DNA of 64,000 nucleotides, from contig NC_082611.1 in assembly GCF_030936135.1 (NCBI RefSeq), positions 9,377,001 through 9,441,000 on the forward strand, read 5' to 3'. The notes under the pieces are model-generated. The model searched no databases. It was not told where the DNA came from and saw only the letters and a program-made list of their open reading frames with translations. This document shows, piece by piece, positions 1 through 13,327 of the stretch. Within the stretch, counting starts at the first letter, position 1; every line of letters begins with the position of its first letter. The DNA is from Gavia stellata. Lineage: Eukaryota; Chordata; Aves; Gaviiformes; Gaviidae. Both the position numbers and the translations under genes were made by a program.

Positions 1-351
1 AAGAGAAAACAAATAATTGGCAGTCATCTATCTGCTATGCCCCATTCACTACTGTATTCCTGTATTGTGGGGTTCTTTCTACATAAGAACAAGATTTTTA
101 CTGGGTCCTATTCACTCCATTTGAACTGTATAGTGTTAAACAAAAACAAATCTGAAAAAAAAAAGGTTAAACTACTCCTAAATCTTTATTCTGACTTTGC
201 TCCTAATAATTAAGATTCAAAATGTTGAGAAATACAGGATCTGAGTTACTGTTATACCATTGTAAATTTGGAATAAAATCAAGGTGAGATGAATGTTTGG
301 TCTACTGTTTTTTTTCAAATACACCAACACGGATACTTTGCTTTTGCTTAC

Positions 352-3300
352 CTGGACAGTTTATGTTGCACAAACATTCGATAGGCAGTTGGAGGAGAAC
401 AGAAGACGGTTATGGGAAATCTTGACAGACTCTAGAGAATTTAGAATAAAAAAAGTAAATTTTGCCAATATACTGCAACCTGTGAGGTCCCATGTTCATT
501 GTAAGAGATAATGTAATGATCTCTGCATGCAGCTTATGAAACACACGAACAACACGTTAATTGTCCTAAAAGCAATTAGCTCTGTGCTTGCCAACACCAA
601 CACACAGCAGTTACATTTCATCAGTTTATTCTTCAAAATAGAATCTACATAATTTTACAATTAATTCAACACACCAAAGTTTTTTGCTCTTGAAAGCTTT
701 AGTTTCTCTTGCAGAATTTCTTAATAATTGCAGTTTAAGTAGAAAACAAGTGAAACCATAAGGCTGCTTTTTTAGATGTTCTGTAGGTGTACAACTGACA
801 CGTGTTCTTCAACATATCCTAACATTAACTAGCAACTTCCAGCCATCTAATTAATATGGATATGATGATAAAGTCATTCCACGTAAAATGAATCATGGTA
901 GTCTTCTTCAAATGACAAAGATTTGTGTGTGGACGATGGAAGAGAATATAATGTTGGTGCCTTTTGTTAAGGAAATTCAACCTTGCTGCCTCTTCACTCC
1001 TTAACTTTGAATTACATAGTGCAGGCAACTGAAATTCTCATTCATCTGTTATTGTCACTTATTTTAAAAACAACACCAAAGTGCTCCACAAATCCCAGAA
1101 CAATTTCTTGTGTACTTCACTTTTAGGCCTAATAATGGATGTTTGCAGGTTTGTGCAGTCAAATCCAGAGCAGAGTATATGATGAAACTCTTGTTTTGTG
1201 GTACATATTTGCAGCACTCACTACTTAACTAATCAGTTGGTTACCAGCTGGTGAAAGTTATAACTGTGCTGCATGCTGCCCCTGTGCAGTGCCAGGGGAA
1301 ATGAAAACCCCGCCAAGACCAGCCAGAGAATAGTGCTGTTTGTTGCTGGGCTCTCAACTTACTTCAAAGACAATGCTTGGGTCAAAGTGTGGCATCTTAT
1401 GTACGAACACACATGCCCCTTGAATCCATGATGAAAAAATGCTGCTCCAAGCCGACTTTGCCCAGCCCGTGTCTGATGTATTCCAAAATATATCTGAGGA
1501 AGTCAAGTCCAGCCAGTACCTGGTAACACAAGGAAACAGTCCACAGTCTCTGTTTGGCAGGAATAAGGCAAATATTAAAATATCAACAATATATGTGCCA
1601 GTGAAGCAAATCCATCACTGGTTGTCTTAGGTAAATAGCAATTAGAAAAAGCTGAATTTCTGGGCAGGAGTAAGACACAGCATAGTGAGGACATCATCAG
1701 GATAGACTGATGTTGCATTTTTGTAAGGGAAAAATTATACTGATGGACAAACTAACATCACCTCAGAACACGGTGTTGTATGAATATGTATGAGATTGCT
1801 GGGGTTTTGTTGAATTAATTTTTAGGGATGAGGATTGTTTTTTGTTTACTTACTTCTACTTTGGTATTTTCTGATTTGTTATTCTTTGCCTGTTAGAGTG
1901 AAGTGCACTGCCATATCAATTTTATAAACAACATTGCTTTATAAATTTAAAGATTCTGAACTATCAGCATTTTTATACTGCAGGAGCTGTGTCTAATCCA
2001 GACACACATGAATTCACAAGCCGAACAGACCCACGTTTTTTCCCTTTTGTGGTACAGATTTCATAACCTTGTGCTGATGTTCAGTTCATGGGCAATCTAT
2101 TAACTATACACAATGAAGAATTTACCAAAGGTTAAAGAAAATATTAACAAGAAGTTAGTGACTGTATGACTGCTACATTCTCTTCTCTATACACTAAGGC
2201 AGCTGGACTCAAACTGCCTTGTTTTACGGGAAAAAAGCCCCACTTTTTGGCATGTAAAACAACTACTGTTGTTTAAACTATTGACACAAAAGCTTCCTGT
2301 AAAAAGATTGTGTTTCTCTTCCTTCTGCTATGTGACCAGCTACAGAAATATGTTTGATTTGAAGTGATATCTGTACCTTCCACTTACTGTGAGGCCAATA
2401 CCATAGCTGCTGTGGGAATGTTCAGCCATTTTTGGAGATCCTGTAGTTCCACTGGTAAAATAGATGGCCATTGGATCTTGACACTTTGTGGTCACACAGT
2501 GGTGATCAGAAGGAGCATTTCTTAAAATAAGCAGAATGATGAATAAAGTGATTTGAAAGTGTGACTTACACATTTTTGAAAATATTTAACCAAAATAACT
2601 GTAGCAATCAAAAGTGTCACAAACTGATATTTTTCCACTGGGCAGTCTGAAAAGGGTGAAAATATATTGGAGTCTGCCAACATTCCCTATTCTAAACAAA
2701 CCACTGTGCTTTTGTTTCGTTATTGCTCTGGTGCTCTTTCACAGCAGTATTTACTCACTTCAGGAGATCTTTAAAGTTCAGCCATCCTTCTCTGTGGCCC
2801 TCTGACACAAGCAACTTGAATTTCAGAGACTGGCATTCAGCCCCAACTGAGTCTACAGCTGGTGCCACAGAATTATCAGTGATGATACACTTTGCCTTGG
2901 ATTTCTGCAGTCGATGAAGAATGTCCTTTGCTGTCAATTGCTGTGTGCCAGGAATCAGGACAGTTCCTAAAGGGCAGGAAAGGACAGAAAAACAGTCTCA
3001 ACATTTAAGAAGAATACTTGTACCTACAAGCAGAATTCAGCTTAGTTTGATCTTTTGGTGGAACAGGGCTGTACTAAAAGCAGGACTTGGCCCTACATTT
3101 GTAAATATGCTGATTTCTTTGATGGATTAAATGCTATGTAAGGATTAGCACAAGTTAGCAAATACTATATTGATCATGGGACAGTAAAAGAAATCAACAG
3201 AATAACTTTTCTTGTTCTGAAAACACTGCCCCTGGAACATGCCATCTCTCTGGATTTGAATTCTTTACTGGCAAACATAGCCATTGCCTCACAGGGTATA

Positions 3301-5551
3301 CTGCTAGTGTTTGTGAGGCACCAAGACATTCTGGGTTGTAAATACTGGGAAGCTGAGTATTTAACAGATCCCACAGGGGAATGTGTGAAACACTTCATCA
3401 AGTGTGGGCTTATTTCACCACAAGCTAGCAAGAGGATGCATTTGTAATGTGTCACAAGTGCTGGAAAGAGAATGACAGAGGCACATGTACTCACAGGGTT
3501 TCCTTAACAGCCACAGCATGCACAGAAGTCCTAAAAGCACCACAAAGACAAAACTTGGCACAAAGAGTGTTTTTGACCAGCATGACACTAGCTTATCCTC
3601 ATTAGCATGTTGGTAGTTCTGAGTGCATTAAAGAGCAAGGATTGGTTTAAGTCACAATTTCTGTACCTATATACCACTTCTATGCTTTTACTAACCTGTT
3701 CTCATGCAAGCCACATTCACCAGCCACCACTCCGGGATCCGGGGCAAAATCAGAATAACTCTGTCTCCCTGTTGCAGACCGCAGGCATCAGAGAGTACAT
3801 TTGCCACTTTCCGGGATAGCACTCCCAGCTCCTCAAAGCTCCACCTCACCTCTTCTCCGGCACCATCTACCCACCATAATGCGGGGTTTTTAGACTTTTT
3901 TCCCTCCTATAGAACAACAGGGTACAGAACAAATGCTTCATTTTAGAAACACACTGTCTTTACCTTAAGTCTGAGGAAGAAAGGCATTCATCACTTATTC
4001 TGTGCTGGAGAAACTTGGGGACACAACAAAAACTTGCCACCGATTCCAAATGCGGCAGAGAACTCTCCCTTAGAAAGAACAGCCTATAAACGTAATTTAG
4101 GAAATAAAATTTGTATTCCTTTCCCAAGTTCTTCATCTTACACTCTGAAGAGGTTGTACAGTAATCAGCACAGAGAATCTTTTTGGTTCAGGTCAAACCA
4201 ACAAAGCAGCTGATGGATGTGGGTACCTCTGGGTTGTGCCCCAGAGTCTCCTGAGCCATCAGAGCTAATTCTCAACTTAATCTGGAATTGGGCCTGACTG
4301 GTACTTCTGAAAATTAAATCAAAGTTTCAAAAGCATAGGCCCACACAATGTGACCTTTAATCAATGTCTCACCTAACTGATGTGTGAAGTGATTTGAAAT
4401 GTATGTATACAATGTCCTTTAAAGGGGGCCAATGCATTTAGCAGTAGCAGTGTAGTAAGTCACGTCCCAAGCAAAAAATTCAATGGAGCAGCAAGAATAT
4501 GACACCTTATTATCTATTTGAAGGTACAGTAACAATAAGGTTCATTTTCAGGGGAGCAGATTTTATCTGTGGACTTCAGAGGGCAAAACCTCTTCTCCAG
4601 AGGCTGTTCCTTGCTCCATTTACAGCCTGCCAAAACCTGTTTTTCCTGCAGAAGGAACAATTGTGTCAGACAGGTGATACCTCTGCTCTGTTCTTGCTGC
4701 CAGGCAGGACATAACTGCGTTTAGCCCCTCATCATGAACAGCCCAATCCTGCAAAACCAGTCCTACATCCATAGAGACCAGACCTATGTAGTAAGAAAGG
4801 TGATAGACCTATACTCCACGGTTTCTTTCTATATTCCCTTTCCTTGCATAGACCTCATGTCTTGTTTGGGTTTCAAAGTTGTTCAGTTTCGTAGATTCCA
4901 AGTCCCTCAATGCAAAAGATTTCACATTTGAGATAGGTGGGTGAGGTTTGACATTACACGGTATTTATTATTCATTTTACAGGCAGGCAATGAAACACAG
5001 AGGTCAAGTGATTTCCCCGGTACATCCAAGTAGGGTGCATGTCACGGCTGATGGGGGAACTGATGCAAGGTTTAGAGCGGTTCAGTTCACACTCTCATTT
5101 ATGAGGCACCTATTTACTCTCGCTTAATCTCACTGGAGTTACTGATTAAAGGAAAGAACTATTTGGACTCGGGGACAGGACAGCATGTGGCTTAAGGGAT
5201 CTAACAGGTTCAAACTGCATGAGATAACCACCAGATTATAATCAGAACATAACCCCAGTGTCAGTGGATTTGTCAGATACTCAGCATTAATGACCAGCAT
5301 TAAATACTTCAGCATCAGAGAAGCCAAGTAACTGTTACCTTTTCCACTTCAGTCCATCTGTCTAGCACATCTCTTGCAAAGTTGAAGTACTCTGGCACCT
5401 CTGGTCTATACTGCTGTTTTATGGCTTCATAACTCAAAGAGGTGTGAACTGGGTAGCACCAGCTGCAAAGTTGGAGAGAACTTCTCAGGGGAGCCCGTGG
5501 CGACATAGCACTTGGGATCTTCAGTAAAAAATGCAAAGCAGCAAGAGCCAT
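352..5551 (-). CDS. ACSM3: ACSM gene A, probably ACSM3 (5' six coding exons; runs off the left edge)
   Basis: Medium-chain acyl-CoA synthetase of the adenylate-forming family, expected in the mitochondrial matrix, activating medium-chain acids to acyl-CoA. Coding exons on the minus strand are 5339-5551, 3696-3906, 2759-2966, 2377-2520, 1363-1519 and 352-431 (213, 211, 208, 144, 157 and 80 bases). They join in frame with GT-AG splice sites to give the first 337 residues with no stop. The N-terminus is rich in Leu, Ser and Arg and lacks acidic residues for about 40 residues, as in a mitochondrial targeting peptide. Family motifs seen are [14 protein letters not shown] near the end of exon 1, [16 protein letters not shown] in exon 2, and the ATP-binding loop TSGTTGSPK in exon 4. 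The ATG at 5551 is the first in-frame Met that matches paralogue exon 1. The ACSM3 label rests on the divergent neighbour THUMPD1; exons 7-13 would lie left of base 1. Confidence 0.82.
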
Positions 5552-8500
5552 AATAGTCTCTTCAAGGTTATTCCTTACTGATTATCTCTCCAAGAAATGC
5601 TACAGTGATACAGATACAAACCTGGTATTAGCCATGCTGTTTCAGAACAGCTTTTACTACTACACAGTGGAATACACTGGAACAACAATCCCAGCTGTTA
5701 ATTGGAGTAACTGCTGAGGACCGTTCCAGTTCAGCCATTGTCTGGCCCATGCTCTCCAGTGACCATCATGCAGCTGAGATCCTGACCCTGCATTCAACCA
5801 GCAGCACTCAGCCCTGTCACTGTGGCAGCTTTCCTGTAACGCACATTCCTTCCCTCCCCACAAGCCCCGCTAATCTTGTAGATCACATTTCAGTCGCGGT
5901 ATACAGCAGAGAGGCACTGAATGCTACGCAAGCACTTCAACCCTGGCTACTGACTGACTATACAGAAGTAACAGTGTGGACCAAGATATTGCACAGATAA
6001 TCCAGCAATCGTGCATTAATTACTGGCTGGCCACAGTGTCACTTGGTACAAAGATATTCACAGGTTTTCTAGTTTATCAGCACTGGGAACATACTGGTTG
6101 CCAAGAGCGAAATGAATGTAGCAAACTCCTGAAAAGATTCTAAGTATTGATGTTTTAAGCATTATTTTGATGTGCGGTCAGCAAAAAGTGACACTTTATG
6201 AGACAGAGAAACTTTAAAAGACTCCCTGAAAAAGGATCCAAAATGCGAAGCCTTACTTCTCAAAAACAGTCAATTTAGCAGGAGGTCTGAAAACTCTGTA
6301 GTCATTATTTTCATGCCTTGTCAACTGCCTTTTATTTACAAAATAATATAAACACTGCTAGTTCCTTATGGAATTAATAGCTATCCAGCTGTAAAACCAT
6401 GTGATTTTACTGATTCAGTGAAGCAAAGGGACATTTTTTGGCTCTGTAACATTCAGTATGCATATGACAAACAGGAGAGAAACCCAGCCAAATGAAAGAC
6501 AGAGAGGGACAAGAAGAGGGAATGTAGACAGAAAAGAGGCAAATCAGTACGGCTCCAGTGCTAGAAAATGTCCTTCCCAGCAGCCTGCAAGGGTGGGTGG
6601 AGGGTCAGTTACCTTGTCAAAATGCTGTCAGTCCCAATTTGCTGCCTCTCTGTGTCACAGCTTTGACTCCTCACACAGCTCTCAGACTCCTGGCCGCGTG
6701 CCCGCTCTTGCCCCGTCACTGTGTCCAGTGACCGACTCCTGGGTTCCTTACATGTACTTTGGACTCACACAAGGGGCAAACAAGTCCGGCACACCAAGAA
6801 GAGCTGATAGATTTCTGCAGAACCCAGAGTGGAGGTAGAAAATGTGAGTCCCAAATCTCTCCCATTTCCTTTTTCTCCCCTCTTCTCACCCACCAGCCCA
6901 TGGAGGAACACAGTCATAAGACCTTGCTACAGCCAAATCACATTGTTATGCCATGGCTGGGGCAACACAGGAGCAACAGCCCTGCAATTGGCTTTGTGAC
7001 TACACTGCTCAGCGGGTAGCTTGGGGCTCCTCGGGTAACCACAGAAGTTCAGCCGTGACAACAGTGAGCATCGATTCCTGGGACGCTGCAGCTGGTGCCC
7101 GGACCAGCTTTGTTAATACCTAGTGAGTGACTTCTGAGTTTTTATAAGGGTTCTGCCTCATGTTCAGAGAGCACACAGTTATGTGGTGCTCCAGCATTGC
7201 TGCCTTCTCTGCTCTGCTCCCATGGGAGAGGCAGGAGGGAACGTGTGCCATCCCCTCTGCCATCAAGGCCACAGCCCAGCATCGCTGTGGGCACGGCTGT
7301 GGCATTGGTGCGTGCCTCTACCTTCAGCCTCTCCTGCGAGGATGTCACTCACTAAGCTGTAGCTTAAATTGGGGCGTCAAGATTCCTAAGAGTTTGGCTG
7401 CCAGAGCCCTAAATCGCTCCTGCTGTACCTCTATCCTCAAATCGTGGCTCTAAGGTCAGCAGGGAGATTGCTAACACCCATCTATGTCTTTGGAGCAGAA
7501 CAGTCCTCTGGGTGCTGATCAGCGAGGGTGACGCTGTGGTCTTTCTTGGCACATAGGTCCTGTTCTTTTGCCAAAACTCCCTCCTGGGGTTCTGCCCATG
7601 TCTGTTTGTAAACAGCACACTCAAAGGAGATGTTAAACAGCTCCCTGAAATGTTCACTGCAGCATAAAGAAACTGATTCAAAACAGATTCCCCCAAACAA
7701 CAAAGCTGCTCTCTGTCTAGCAGCAAAGGGAGACCTACAGTCAGTCTGCAGTAGTGACATTTTAAACAGCTCTTTGAAATGCATGTGATGAAATCCTCCC
7801 AGAGGAAAGAAAGTCAGAGGAACAGCCTTAAAGGGATTCCCTACCCAGAAGATCACATCACCCCAGAGGAGGCACAAATGTTAAGAGAAAATGACAGGAA
7901 CGGCTTGTGGCAGGAGTCAGTGAATGTGCCAGGAATACATAGACAAGAAGGTTTCCAGTCTAGGGAGAAAACCATAACTTCCACAGTGACCTAACCTGTA
8001 ACCTATTCTTTTGGTACGGCACATAACTAATTTCCAGAGCATGGATGGGTATTTACAAGCCCCCAACGCTTTTAACCACAGAATTATCCTAGTTATGTTC
8101 TGAGTGGTTAATTGCATTTCCTCTGCACCACTCACAGCTGCCTGTAAAAATTCTTCCTTGTGTTTCAAACATGTCCTGACATGCCCACCTCCAGAGACTA
8201 CCACCGTAATTCACCAGAACTTTGAGTCTTTCACACAAGCCCAGCACTGCAAAGATATAGTGAGTTTTAATTTATGTGTGGTCAATAATCCCACCAATGT
8301 CTAACAATTGCTGTAGAACTCTATGAGCCTCAAATGCTTTGCAGTAATAGAGCTTCAGATAAGATGTAAACACCACCTCCTGTTGCAGTTGTAACTGATA
8401 AATACTTCCATCAATTCATGAAGTTTCCTTTTTCCTACTTTAGTCCAACCGGGTTCTCTGGATGCAAATAATACGATAGTCCTGCCCCTAGTGAGGCCTC

Positions 8501-9189
8501 CTTAGCTGTCTCCTCTGCTGGTTTTCACAAAATGTCAAGGAACTTAGTTTTCGCCCCCTTAATTGACCAAGAAGCGCAAGAGTTGCTGCAGGGAGAGGAG
8601 GCTTTTATGGACAGTGATGTAGGGAGACACCTTCCTTTATAAACTACACTACGGGCCACGTTTCTTCTGTCAACACACGTTCTCTAGTATCTCAGGCCTG
8701 AAATTTACCTGTATAAAGAGTTTCTGTTTCAGCTGGTCCCTCTACACCACGACACCGTCAGGAGTCAGCCAGGAAGCTGGGGAAGCGGCCGAAGGCCGGC
8801 TCTCCCTCCGCAGGGGTGCACCGGCTGCTGTTCGACGCGCCAGCGCAGAGCAGGACCGAAGCGTGCTTGCTCCCCCGCACTTCAGCGAGCGTCCGTCCTC
8901 TCCTCTCCTCTCCCCGGCCCACCGTTCCTCTCAATTCTGGAATCATTAACACAACCCCAGACTTTAATCCTGGAACTGAAGTTTGGAGGAAGAGAAAGCG
9001 CCAAGGGCTACGAGTGACTGAGTTTGGCCACAGCCAAGCGCGCCGAGCCCAGAGTACTGTGCCTGGGGACATGCTCAACCTTCCCCCTGGCACATGTAAA
9101 GCCTGAGGTGAACTGTAATTTTCAAGGGTGGGTTTTTGGGTTTTTTTTACCTCCAAGGGCACTGCACCACCCACAGCAACCCCAGCCAT
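5552..9189. other. Intergenic region between ACSM gene A and THUMPD1
   Basis: About 3.6 kb separating two head-to-head genes. It should hold the 5' untranslated exon(s) and promoter of gene A, but I could not place them. Open frames here (for example 6458-6838 and 7482-7877) have no recognisable domains and overlap each other on both strands. Base composition becomes GC-rich from about 8760 as the CpG island is approached. No repeat family was recognised. Confidence 0.5.
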
Positions 9190-9870
9190 GAGAGGAGCCT
9201 GGAAGCCGGCTGAGGCCCTCACGGGGGACCCCACCTGCTGCCGGGGCTCGGCTTCCGCGGAGCAGCACAACAACGCACGGGCCTCCGCCCCGCCACCCCG
9301 GGCCCGGCGGGAGCCGCCAGTGCCCCGGGCCCGCTGCCTCCCTCAGCGCTCCCCGGCAGAGCTGCGACGGGGCGGCCGCCGCCCGACGCCAGGCCGCGGG
9401 GCGGTGCTGTCCCCCGCTGGGCGGGCGCTAGGGCCGGGCGCGGCGGGCGGCGCGGCGCTGACGCCATCGCGGCGCGCGGCGGCAGCAGCAGCAGGTGGCG
9501 GTCGATGGCCGCGGCGGAGCCGGCGGCGCGGAAGCGGCGGCCCAAGGGGCACTTCGCGGCGGCGGCGGGGCGGGCCAAGCGGCCCCGCGGCGGCGGGCGG
9601 CAGCTGGAGGCCGGCATGCGCGGCATCCTCATCACCTGCAACATGAACGAGCGCAAGTGCGTGGGGGAGGCCTACAGCCTCCTCGGCGAGTACGGCGACC
9701 TGCTCTACGGGCCCGAGCAGGTGCGTGCGGTCGGGCCCGGCCGGTCGCTCGGTGCTGGGCGGGAGGCGGCCCTGAGGCCGGGGAGCGCGGCCTTGCGCGG
9801 TGTCGGCCGCTCCCCTCAGCTGCTGCCTCCCGCTCCCCGCAGCCTGCCAGCGCTAACGCTGGTGGGGCGG
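9190..9870. promoter_or_regulatory. CpG island at the THUMPD1 5' end
   Basis: This block is very rich in G, C and CpG compared with the AT-rich surroundings, and contains the THUMPD1 start codon (9505), exon 1 and the first splice donor (9721). No TATA box is apparent in front of the gene, as expected for a housekeeping promoter. Because ACSM gene A is transcribed away on the other strand, the island could serve both genes, but the 4 kb gap to the gene A start codon makes that only a possibility. Confidence 0.8.
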
Positions 9871-11838
9871 CGAGAGCAGCGCCGTGAGGCCTCTTCTCCC
9901 TTTCTGTATGTAAAAAAAACCTGTTTGTGTTCACCACACAAACGAAAACGCCGGTTTCTGTAAGCAAACGCCAGCGCAGCCCCACGGGTTGGCTGGAGAG
10001 AAGGCCCTTGCCCGTTACTTCCAGGCTCCTGGGCGCGGTGGTGCCTTGCTGGTTTTTTTTAGGCTGTGGGCGCTGTTGCTCGGTATTCACCAAACAAGAG
10101 ACGTGCCTTGTGTGAAGTTTTCAGATCACGAGGAGCGGCTGTCTGGAAGCGAGAAGGAGGAGGATGAGGACGACGTTGAGGTTGCCGTGAAGAAGGAGGT
10201 TGGCCAGATCCGCGCCTCAATGGAGCAGAAGCTGCGGCGGTTCCAGTCAGTGGAGAGTGGTGCCAACAACGTGGTCTTCATCAGAACGCAGGGCATAGGT
10301 GGGACGTCAGCTGATGCTGTGTAATGCTGTGGGCATAAACTGCTCTGAACAGCGTTAGTAACAGGCCACAGAGTGTGACTTTCAAGATACTCGTGTATAC
10401 CAAAAAAGTACAGGGTTTCCCTTCCCTTTGGCATTGCTACTGAATTTTGTCATTTGCAGAGTTGCTAAAGGTAGAGGGATCTGCTTTGACAAAATAATCT
10501 TTGATTATCCAGTTTTGTTATAGTAAAACAACTCCTTACAGAAAAGGATTTGAGGCTGACAGCAGTGCAGCCAAGCGTGCATTTCCCCAGCTTGTTATTT
10601 AGAGGGGGGAAGAAGGGAGAAAATGCCTTCAATTTGCTTCTCATACCTAGCTGTTTTTCTTGTAGAACCTGAGAACCTGGTGCACCATATATTAAAGGAT
10701 ATGCATGCCACTAAAAAGAAGAAAACAAGAGTCATTCTGCGCATGCTACCCATTTCTGGAACTTGCAAGGCTTTTATGGAGGATATGAAAAAATACACGG
10801 AAACGTTTTTTGAGCCTTGGTTTAAAGCCCCTAATAAGGGTTCTTTTCAGATTGTTTACAAAGCTCGTAATAACAGTCATATGAGTAGGGAAGAAGTAAT
10901 TAAGGAATTGGCAGGTATGTATGAATTTCACACAAAACTAAGAACAAGTATATAAGCAGCCCACAACTGCATGCATAACATAGGTCAGATTATTAAAAGT
11001 GGTCTTAATGGGCATACATATTTGTTGCTTAAAATCTGTATGCTGAATTACAAAAGCCTCTCTAAAACTTAAAAAAGCTTGACAACAATATTCCTTGTTG
11101 GTGTTGAAGTTTTAAGAGACAACAAGCAAAAGAGAGTACGGCATTGAATATAATTTGGAGTGTGAGTTATATGTGCTTTGAAATGAGTGCTATCAGGCTT
11201 TCTTTCTGGATGCTGTATTGAAATAATGTGTTACTATTTCCATTGAATATATGACTCATAAAATAGCTCCACCTTACTCAAGTATTATGTTTCTTGGTAA
11301 TTGCAGTGGGATAGTTTTTCAGTTACTTCAGTCCTACTGGTGGTATATTCTGAAAGTCCTCCTCTGTTCTGCTATTTTAAAGTAATTACAAAAACCAGTA
11401 ATTGCTTACAACTAAGGGGGATGCTGCCTTCTCTCTTAACTTCTATCCTTTCAGTAGGGCATGCTTACACTCGGTTTTTCCAGCATCTTTTAAACTACAT
11501 CTTGTTTTACAGGAATTGTGGGCAGCCTCAATCCAGAAAACAAAGTCGATCTTAATAACCCCCAATATACAGTTGTGGTGGAAATAATAAAAAACGTCTG
11601 TTGCTTGAGTGTGGTTAGAGACTATGTTCTGTTCAGAAAATACAATCTACAGGAGGTGGTGAAGAGCAACAAAGATGACACACAACAAAAACCATCAAGT
11701 CTGACAGAAGAACAGAACTTGAAGGTAGTAAAACCAGAAACCGAGGCGGAGAAGAGCTCAAAAGAAGTAAAACAAGAGAACAAGAATCAAAGTGAAATAG
11801 AAGCTGAGCCCAAGGGGAATGACGCACTGACAGTGTAG
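9505..11838 (+). CDS. THUMPD1: THUMPD1, THUMP-domain tRNA acetylation adaptor
   Basis: THUMPD1 (yeast Tan1 homologue) binds tRNA and acts with the acetyltransferase NAT10 to make N4-acetylcytidine in tRNA-Ser and tRNA-Leu. Coding exons are 9505-9720, 10118-10298, 10666-10914 and 11513-11838 (216, 181, 249 and 326 bases), joining in phase to 323 codons plus stop; the human protein is about 353. Exon 1 encodes a basic Ala/Arg-rich leader and then GILITCNMNERKCV, a hallmark of the family. Exon 2 has an acidic stretch and RRFQSVESGANNVVFIRT. Exons 3-4 carry the THUMP domain, including TRVILRMLPISGTCKAF, KAPNKGSFQIVYKARNNSH and NPQYTVVVEIIKNVCCLSVV. The tail after about residue 250 is charged and low-complexity. 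The exon 2 acceptor (ending at 10117) has a weak pyrimidine tract and was set by homology. The gene is head-to-head with gene A and tail-to-tail with copy B. Confidence 0.95.
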
Positions 11839-12403
11839 AAAATGTGGTAGAAGGGAAAGATCAACACAATCGAAACCTAGTTGCCCTAGAATCAAAAAAA
11901 GTTGCCCTACAGTTCTGAAAGGGTTTTTTAAAGAGGAGAGTGGGTTTTGTTTTGAAATCTTGTTTTTAAAATCCACATGTGTAAGAATTTTAATGCTTGT
12001 TGCAGGTGGAACCGACATTACAGCAGATGTAAGAGTGCTCAAGAGTGCCTCACCTTTCTGGTGAAGCTTGCTGTCATTCTTCTAAGGCTTTGTTCTGCAT
12101 TGCCTTCGCCTAGCACAAAAAGCACAGAGTATGTGCATGCGTATGTAAATGTGGCCATCCTGACATACATTGACTCTCCTTTGTTATATCTGATGGTTAC
12201 AGAAACCAAAAGGCAGTGCAGAATCAGCTCTATCAGGAAGTATTAGCAGACGTGAGAGATCTGAAAAAGACAGTGGCTTGCAGAGGGTTTTTAAGGAAGT
12301 GATCTGACAACTTGTGTGACTGCGGAACTCGGATACAACATTTTTCTGATTGAACAACAGAATGAGCTAAAACTGATAACTTCCTGTATGATGGAGAGTT
12401 TTT

Positions 12404-12466
12404 TATATATATATATATACACACACACACATCACTCTCTATATATATATACACACATATCACTCT
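12404..12466. repeat. Compound TA/CA microsatellite, two copies of one unit
   Basis: A run of TA followed by CA and then TCACTCT occurs at 12404-12438, and a shorter version of the same order, TA then CA then ATCACTCT, at 12440-12466. The shared non-repetitive end suggests a tandem duplication of a whole (TA)n(CA)n unit rather than simple slippage. Confidence 0.85.
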
Positions 12467-13318
12467 ACAAGGATATGCTAAGTCTTGAAAGTGAATGGGA
12501 AGAACTGCTATGATCAAAATACTTGAATACTACGAGACAATTTAGAGTAATAAGATTTGACTGTTCCAGAGCAGTAGAAGTACAGTGCAGGCGTTGCAGA
12601 TGGTTTTAGTGAAAACTACATGTCTGTTTACATTAGCTGTGTATACAGCAGTTGTTGGTTTATAGGAAATGCTGTAGTCACTGAACAGAATCCTTTTGAG
12701 AAATTTCTTGCAAATAGCCTTTTGCTGCTCTTTCCAAAGACTTAATCCTTGGGGGGTTTTATAAAGTCTTCTTTGTTTTTATTTTTTTCTTAGGTCTCAA
12801 AATTCGAATTTACATACTGCATGGAAACTTCTTACGAAAAAAGCTCTCCATTATACCGTACTGGATAAGGGGAATTAAGTTTAATTTTTGGTAGTTTTAG
12901 CTTTACGGTATTAATTTTGTTTCAGATTGAAAGTAATGTTAGTGAATCTTTCTGTTGTCCATTTGTTACAGCAACTCTTCCGATATCCCAGTGACTTTTA
13001 AAAAAAACAGCCAAAACCAGTGCAGCTATAACCTGCTTTCCAGCAGGGTTTTGAGTATGCTTCCTATACAACTGTCTAGCTTTAGAATTTCATTTCTAGC
13101 TTTAGTATTTCATTTCTAGCATAAAAGCCTGTGGGTTGCTAGTGGAAGAAGGCTCATCTTGAAGAACACCACTGTTACTTGTCTTGGTTTAGTGAAAAGG
13201 ATGTGTTCAAGTCTCTCAACAGTGTTTAATTTATATTTTCCTCTTCTCTCAAAATTGTTTTAGGAGTTGGAAAATTAAGATGACTTTTTTTCCCTAGTCC
13301 TGTCTCCCTTACCACTCA

Positions 13319-13327
13319 TTTATTAAA
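13319..13327. terminator. Candidate poly(A) signals on both strands
   Basis: TTTATTAAA reads as ATTAAA on the plus strand and as AATAAA on the minus strand. It lies 1.48 kb after the THUMPD1 stop and 0.87 kb after the copy B stop, so it could serve either gene. Another minus-strand AATAAA is at 13460-13465. Without transcripts the choice cannot be made. Confidence 0.28.

Noticed and set aside
6458-6838. 126-codon open frame between gene A and THUMPD1
   Set aside because: No similarity to anything I know, no codon-usage signal visible, and an opposing frame overlaps it.
9128-9656. Several long open frames on both strands in the CpG island
   Set aside because: GC-rich sequence has few stops; these frames overlap THUMPD1 exon 1 and its promoter and have only Ala/Arg/Gly/Pro-rich composition.
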